Assembly: GCA_905182985.1 (NCBI GenBank)
Contig: CAJJDN010000058.1
Coordinates: forward strand, 156,039-220,038
DNA length: 64,000 nt
Direction: 5' to 3'
Source of the DNA: Paramecium sonneborni
Lineage: Eukaryota; Ciliophora; Oligohymenophorea; Peniculida; Parameciidae
Position 1 is the stretch's first letter. Each line of letters starts with the position of its first letter. Shown here piece after piece: positions 59,008-64,000 of the stretch. A model generated the notes under the pieces. That model was not told where the DNA came from. It did not search any database and was given only the letters and a program-made list of their open reading frames with translations. The position numbers and the translations under genes are program-made.

Positions 59008-61206
59008 TCAATCATCTTCTTACTCTTATTCTTCTTCAATCTTCATTAAATAGGAATTAATTTATTAATCAAGTAAGTCCTTAAGTTTTTCTTTCATAGT
59101 TTCATCCAATTCTAATAAAATATAGAAATTATAATTACTATGTTCTTTAGCGAATTTATTAGCTAAACTGACAGAAGTATCTCCTTCAAACACTACTATC
59201 CTTGCACTTTTACCATCTTCAATTTTGACATCTACATATAACATAGGAGTGCTTTTATCACTGATTGGTCTACTTTTACTTTTCTTTTATTTTGGTTCAT
59301 TATTGAGTTCATTTTCAGTAACACATTTTTCCTTTCTTCTGCTAGTATTATTAGTAGTAGTTCCTTTGTTTTTTAAATTACTTAGAGTTTTTTATCTTAA
59401 CCTTGCTTCCTTCATTCTAGCTGCTTATTTCTCCATTTCTTAAACAGCATAATTACTTGCTTGAGTCTTTTAAGCAGGTTTACTAATTTATGGTTAAAAA
59501 GTGCAATGCTATTATTAATTGTCAAATTCAACATCTACAGTTGTTCGATCTTCTTATTTTTAAAGAGGTTTAGCTAATTGATTTAAGTCTATTGTAATTT
59601 CTCTTTAAATTGATTTACATTCTTTCATTCTTTCTTCTTCTACTTATTTCTTTAAATCTTCTAAACTCTATTTCTTCTTCTCTTCCTATTAGCTAAACCA
59701 ATCAAATAAATTTGAATCTTATCTTTTAACCTCAGCTAATTATTTTGTTCTATCTGATATTTTTGGTGATCCACATCTAATCTCAGGTTATGGAGAACGA
59801 GCCATTCTTCTTCTTACTCCATTCCCATTCTGTTATTTTGTATTCAAATACAATTTATAAAACATCCTATGCAATTCTTAACAATCACTAACACTCAATA
59901 TTAAGTTTCCATTCTCATCACATTAATATTTTGATTTCACTTATATATTTTCTTCAACCTTAGGTTTATATAATGGAATCTCTATTAAGTGTTATGGTAC
60001 TGCTTAAATGGCTAATAATATAACCAATAGATTTCTTGATAATACATAAAATCCATTATTCAATTCATTCCATAACATATCACATTATCCAAATCCCAAA
60101 CCTTCTAATATTTTCTAAAAATCTTCTTAATAGATCTTTGAATAATCTTTTGTCTCTTATACTCTATCTAATCCACTCAATTAATAATAGAATTCCTTGA
60201 TAAATCTTTAAACAAACCAAGATTAACTTTTATCAGTTGGAGATATTACAGATTATGGAATCATGGTTTCAGTTTATTTCTTTTATTCTAATCTATTTTT
60301 AGCATCATTATATAAAAAATCTTAAACTGATTCTTCTCTTTTAATTTCCTTTGATTTCTTGGATATCTAAGGTTTAAATGAATGATTGAGAGTAGAATCC
60401 GTTAAGGTTTAAGTTTTAGATTTAGCTTCATGTAATCTCTCTACTAAAGGCTATTCACAATATTTGAGTGTTAATTTCTAAGTTTTAACTGTTAATTTAG
60501 GACTAGATAATTCAGCCTTTTCATCTTCTTCTTATTGTTTTTAGAGTACTTCTCTCTTTTCATTGACTTTTTAGAGATGTCTCATTTATTATTCATGAAA
60601 TTCATCAGCCGAACGAACTTCTTGATTAGTAGCCTTTATAGCCATTTTTCTACTCTTCTCATCTATTTATGGTTAAAAGCTGCATTAACTCAAATATTCA
60701 GCATCTAATTATTCTTTAAGTGTTTGTTTCTTATCACTTACAAATGTTTTATATTCTATAAGTCTATTGCAGACTTCAGGAGTCTTATCTCCATTTTAAT
60801 TAGGTAATGAATGTAACCTCTCAGGAGACAATAGCAGTTTCTAATCTTTAATATGAAAGGCTCTTTATGATTTCTATGCTTCTAATGTATCTGGAATATG
60901 ATTATAAAGTTATTAAGAAAGCACTGTAAATTTAGAAGGAGACACAGCTACTGTTCTAGTTTACCATTAGTTAGGTTTCTCAGATACAGTTGTTTACATT
61001 TATTTTGATGGACGATTGTTCTCTTTTTTTGGTTTATCACCATAAACTAGTGATTATGCCAATTCACCAGGCTTAGACTTTCCATACAAATTCGACAATT
61101 GATCTAAAGTATGAAACTATCTAATCTTACTTAAAGATGTGATTTATTGACGATTGTTGTCCCTCTATTTCATTAAAGGATCGTTATTCTAACTCATAAC
61201 TGACAT
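59008..61206 (-). CDS. Protein with repeated F-x-PQI motifs and ubiquitin-like C terminus
   Basis: 732 aa, intronless. It starts MSVMSQNNDPLMKQRDNNRQ. The motif [ST]F-[KQ]-PQI occurs three times: CSFQPQIDEKSRK, HSFKPQISKKSKEI and CTFQPQISKPAQKT, each followed by a basic helix. Between them lie charged coiled-coil segments (EKREVLQKQQEEDEKAELS). An EF-hand-like helical region (SKIYQEDFQKILEGLGFGQ) sits in the middle. The last 70 residues (MLYVDVKIEDGKSARIVVFE, then GDTSVSLANKFAKEH) look like a ubiquitin-like fold. This layout is known from protist microtubule and axoneme proteins, so a cytoskeletal role is inferred. Confidence 0.8.
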
Positions 61207-61228
61207 TTTAATAATAAAATTATATTTA

Positions 61229-62613
61229 TCAATATATTGAACAATATCCATAACTTTTATGCTCTTTCTATTGAGTTAAAGTTTAAATTATTTATTCTTA
61301 ATCTTCTTAACCAACATTTAAATTTTTACTCTATATTTACTACTCCTTATTTTATTACTCCAATTCTGAGTCTCTTTATATAAAATGTATCTATCCAATA
61401 TTATTCAAATCTTCATTACTCATTATCATTTCCATAACTCTTTTCTGACAAAATTCTGGTCCATAAGTATTAAAAATAAATTCATTCACTGCGATATTCT
61501 ACCATTCCACTTTACAAATAATATAAATCTTACAGGGTCTATTAAAATTACAGTTAATCCATAATTCTTAATACATTTATGATACTATTAATTCATAAAA
61601 GTATCACCACAAATCATTTCAATATAACAAGGAGATATTACATATTTCAGATCTCGTTTATTACGAAACCATCTTTAATTTTTACTTTATTCTAAAAAAA
61701 ATAATTTCCTGGTACCTTTATTTAAATCTCAAAATAAACAGGTTCCAAAATATCTGATTTAACTTTCTCACATTCATATACTTAATTAAATTCTATTTTC
61801 ATTTTCTGTATAAATAATACCCCTAAATCATAATTATTTTAAAACCTTTTATATTAGTATCCATCAAAATGATAACAACACTCTATACTTACAAATCTTT
61901 TCTTAAATTCATCTAATGTCAGTATGTGTTAATCTCCTTCTTTGATCCCCAAGGATTATGAACAACTATTTAATCATCTTAAATTTTAAGTACTGAATAA
62001 GCATGGTTTATTCCAAATATTTTATCTTACTATATTTGCACCAACTGGAAAACATAATGTACCTATCTATTATAAAATTTCCTTAAAATTTGGATCCTTT
62101 GTTCGAAACTTATTTGTAGGAGCTCCTGTTAATACTTTAAAAGTAGTTCTAAATTCAAGATATTTCCAAAATGATACCTATTGAATCCAGCACTTATTTA
62201 CTTATAAGAACCATATAGTATTGCCCATGCCTTTTCTAATATCATAGCCCATATAGCTCCATCAACTAATTTACAGTAAACCACTTTTTGTTTCTCATCA
62301 TTGAAAGGAAAGTGATGATCTACTGTAATTTTTTGCCATTCACCATCAATGCAAAATCTTATTGTTGTATAATTATTATTATGAGATTCAAAAAGTGACT
62401 TTATTTATTATGGCCTATCATTTCTTATAGAAAATACTTTGCTGCATATATTGAAACCAAAGGTGCTATCCAATAACAATTACCTAATTTTCCTTGTTTT
62501 GGAAATTAAGAACTTTCTTCAACAAATAATGGGAAATCATTAAATGACTTCCAAGATAAGTTTTTATTTTTTCCAAGATTTTATTAAATTGGTGGAAACT
62601 CTTAGTCAATCAT
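61229..62613 (-). CDS. Calpain-like cysteine protease with frame problems
   Basis: Start at 62613. The papain-type calpain core has the nucleophile in QGKLGNCYWIAP, the His in GINHAYSVLKIQDD and the Asn in VVHNPWGS. Introns of 23, 29, 37 and 23 nt are well supported (the 37-nt one joins the segment before INHAYSVL). The FKKRFVSIECCYHFDGY segment starts the calpain beta-sandwich, and the protein ends QQKEHKSYGYCSIY. Two one-base frame changes remain, after HNPWGSKK and near 61700 beside a run of eight T, so it is either a recent pseudogene or has sequence errors. Family members are Ca2+-regulated cytosolic proteases, but whether Ca2+ sites remain is unclear. Confidence 0.7.
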
Positions 62614-63360
62614 TAAATAAATAATTAATTTTAAAACAGCTTATCAAAAAAAATTATGATTAAGATAATCATCATCAAAATAATAATTATAAATCAAATT
62701 TACAATCCAATTAACAAGATGAAAAAAATAAATTCAAAAATATTTAAAAAAAGATAAAAAATCTGATGATTTAACCTTTTCTTGTTATTTTTAACAATTG
62801 TATAATTCTATAAAATAATTAACTTTAAATACAACTAAATTTATCTAAAGATTTTTCAAATTTAAGAAGAAATCGAATAAATTGCAACTAGTTATTAAAA
62901 AAATTAAAAATAATTGCTTTAATTTTATTGTAAATATATTTTAGTATTATTCTATAAGTCATACTAAAATTTAATGAAAATAAGATATACAAAGACTAAA
63001 AACATTAATTTTAGGTTAGTAATTAATTAAGTCATTTTTTTTCTGATATAGTGAAATCAATAAGAACTACAATCTTAATTTACTACTACAATTTAATTTT
63101 CAAGGAATTCAAACTATTTCACAAAAACTTCTTTTGATTTTTATATCCTAGATGTTAATAGAAAATAAAAAGTGATTGAAATTAAAATATCAAGGATTAA
63201 AATTATTTGTAATTAATAAAAATTTCTTTTGTATAAAAAATGAATTAATACTTAAATGTATTTATCTATGTATTTGATATTAAGGTAATTTTAACATTAT
63301 ATAAAAATAAGTTAGTAAAATAATAAAAAATAGTATAAAATTTAGAGAATATAAACTTAT
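62614..63360. other. Intergenic AT-rich spacer
   Basis: About 750 bp upstream of both flanking genes, dominated by A and T runs. No coding frame, RNA gene or repeat was found that I can support. It presumably holds the divergent promoters. Confidence 0.55.
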
Positions 63361-63771
63361 ATGAATTTAGATGATCAAATGGAAAGATGTGATTTGTAAT
63401 ATTGCAAAAGGAGAGATTTTTTACCATTTAATTGTACACTTTGTAATAAGAAATTTTGCCTTGAACATAAAGATCTAAAAGATCATGAATGTCCATATTA
63501 ATTTACAGAAAAAAAAGCTTTACAATGCTCTAAATGCAAAAATGTTATTCAATATTAATCAAATTAATGTGAAAATGATATTTTAAGATAACATGTATGT
63601 GGATAAATAAAAAAAGAGGAATAAAAATGTAATTAATGTAAAGTAAAACTAAATGAGCTGAATAAATTTTAATGTAAAAAATGTCAACGTGAAGTTTGTC
63701 TTAAACATAGAATGTAGGAGGATCATAATTGTATAAGAATTAATTAGACTGGATGTTGTACTATTATGTGA
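63361..63771 (+). CDS. AN1-type zinc-finger protein (ZFAND2-like)
   Basis: 136 aa, intronless. Two AN1 modules: CDLQYCKRRDFLPFNCTLC with KKFCLEH and DHEC, then KCNQCKVKLNELNKFQCKKC with EVCLKHR and DHNC. Spacing and ligands are complete in both. A small CxxC cluster lies between them. ZFAND2 proteins associate with the proteasome and p97 during stress. It is followed by the kinase gene after only 17 bp. Confidence 0.9.
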
Positions 63772-63788
63772 TTATTATAAATTATATT

Positions 63789-64000
63789 ATGAAATGTATT
63801 GGCAACTATCAATTAGGAAAAACTATTGGTTCTGGAACTTTTGGAAAGGTAAAATTGGCAGTTCACATTCCAACATAATAAACAGTAGCTATTAAGATAA
63901 TGAATAAATCACGAATGGTTGATATTGTTGATATAGAGAGAGTATAACGCGAATTGCATATTTTGAAAATTGTTAGACATCCAAATGTTATAATGTTATA
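63789..64000 (+). CDS. Protein kinase, SNF1/AMPK-MARK type (5' part)
   Basis: It runs off the window end. The first 70 residues give the N lobe of a Ser/Thr kinase: glycine loop LGKTIGSGTFGKVKLA, VAIK lysine in QTVAIKIMNKSRM, helix C with DIERVQRELHILKIVRHPN. The motif order and RHPNVI fit CAMK-group AMPK/SNF1-related kinases. The catalytic loop is outside the window. Confidence 0.88.

Noticed and set aside
1..64000. tRNA, rRNA, CRISPR array, insertion sequence or bacterial operon
   Set aside because: No cloverleaf, rRNA segment, spaced repeats, transposase or Shine-Dalgarno-led gene runs were seen; the genetic code, introns and gene families are ciliate nuclear.

Overview
This window is macronuclear DNA of a Paramecium-type ciliate. 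The genome is extremely AT-rich. TAA and TAG are read as glutamine inside conserved domains, only TGA ends proteins, and coding sequence is cut by tiny introns, mostly 20-34 nt, starting GTA and ending TAG. Reading with this code (table 6) turns the many short standard-code ORFs into about 45 densely packed genes. Coordinates here were derived by hand translation. For most gene models the spliced length is an exact multiple of three, which supports the intron calls.

Layout. 0-16 kb: an eroded gene, a small unknown, branched-chain 2-oxoacid dehydrogenase E2, a Lifeguard/BAX-inhibitor membrane protein, NAP1, a broken persulfide-dioxygenase/rhodanese gene, an unknown gene, a pepsin-like protease, a broken calcineurin A-like phosphatase, prefoldin 2, a small membrane protein, TRAPPC3, a broken PH/papain-fold gene and PDCD2. 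16-30 kb: one very large gene joining leucine-rich repeats to a patatin phospholipase, a RING membrane protein, a coiled-coil protein and a small unknown. 30.1-32.5 kb is gene-poor. 32.5-46 kb: an acidic protein, a CDCA7-type zinc-finger protein, two tiny genes (one RNase-kappa-like), TRAPPC8, a DRC12-like axonemal protein, a MORN protein, a sphingosine-kinase-like enzyme and a WDR62/MAPKBP1-like WD40 protein. 46-64 kb: unknowns, a small protein with a PP1-docking motif, an FHA protein, Pescadillo, a four-helix membrane protein, a second MORN protein with an acylation-like N terminus, a secreted Cys-rich protein, more unknowns, a protein with repeated F-x-PQI motifs, a calpain-like gene, an AN1 zinc-finger protein and the start of a protein kinase.

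Two features shape interpretation. First, four single N characters (17300, 23021, 27825, 39747) each sit between two identical-looking direct copies of 1.1-1.3 kb. These look like unmerged contig overlaps, so several genes appear twice or are artificially split and the true locus is about 59.3 kb. Second, several genes carry internal TGA or frameshifts beside intact neighbours, consistent with decaying duplicates or local sequence errors.

There is no operon logic and no tRNA, rRNA, CRISPR or transposon that I could support. The content is ordinary eukaryotic housekeeping, trafficking, signalling and ciliary genes. Spacers between neighbouring coding regions are often only 17-28 bp.
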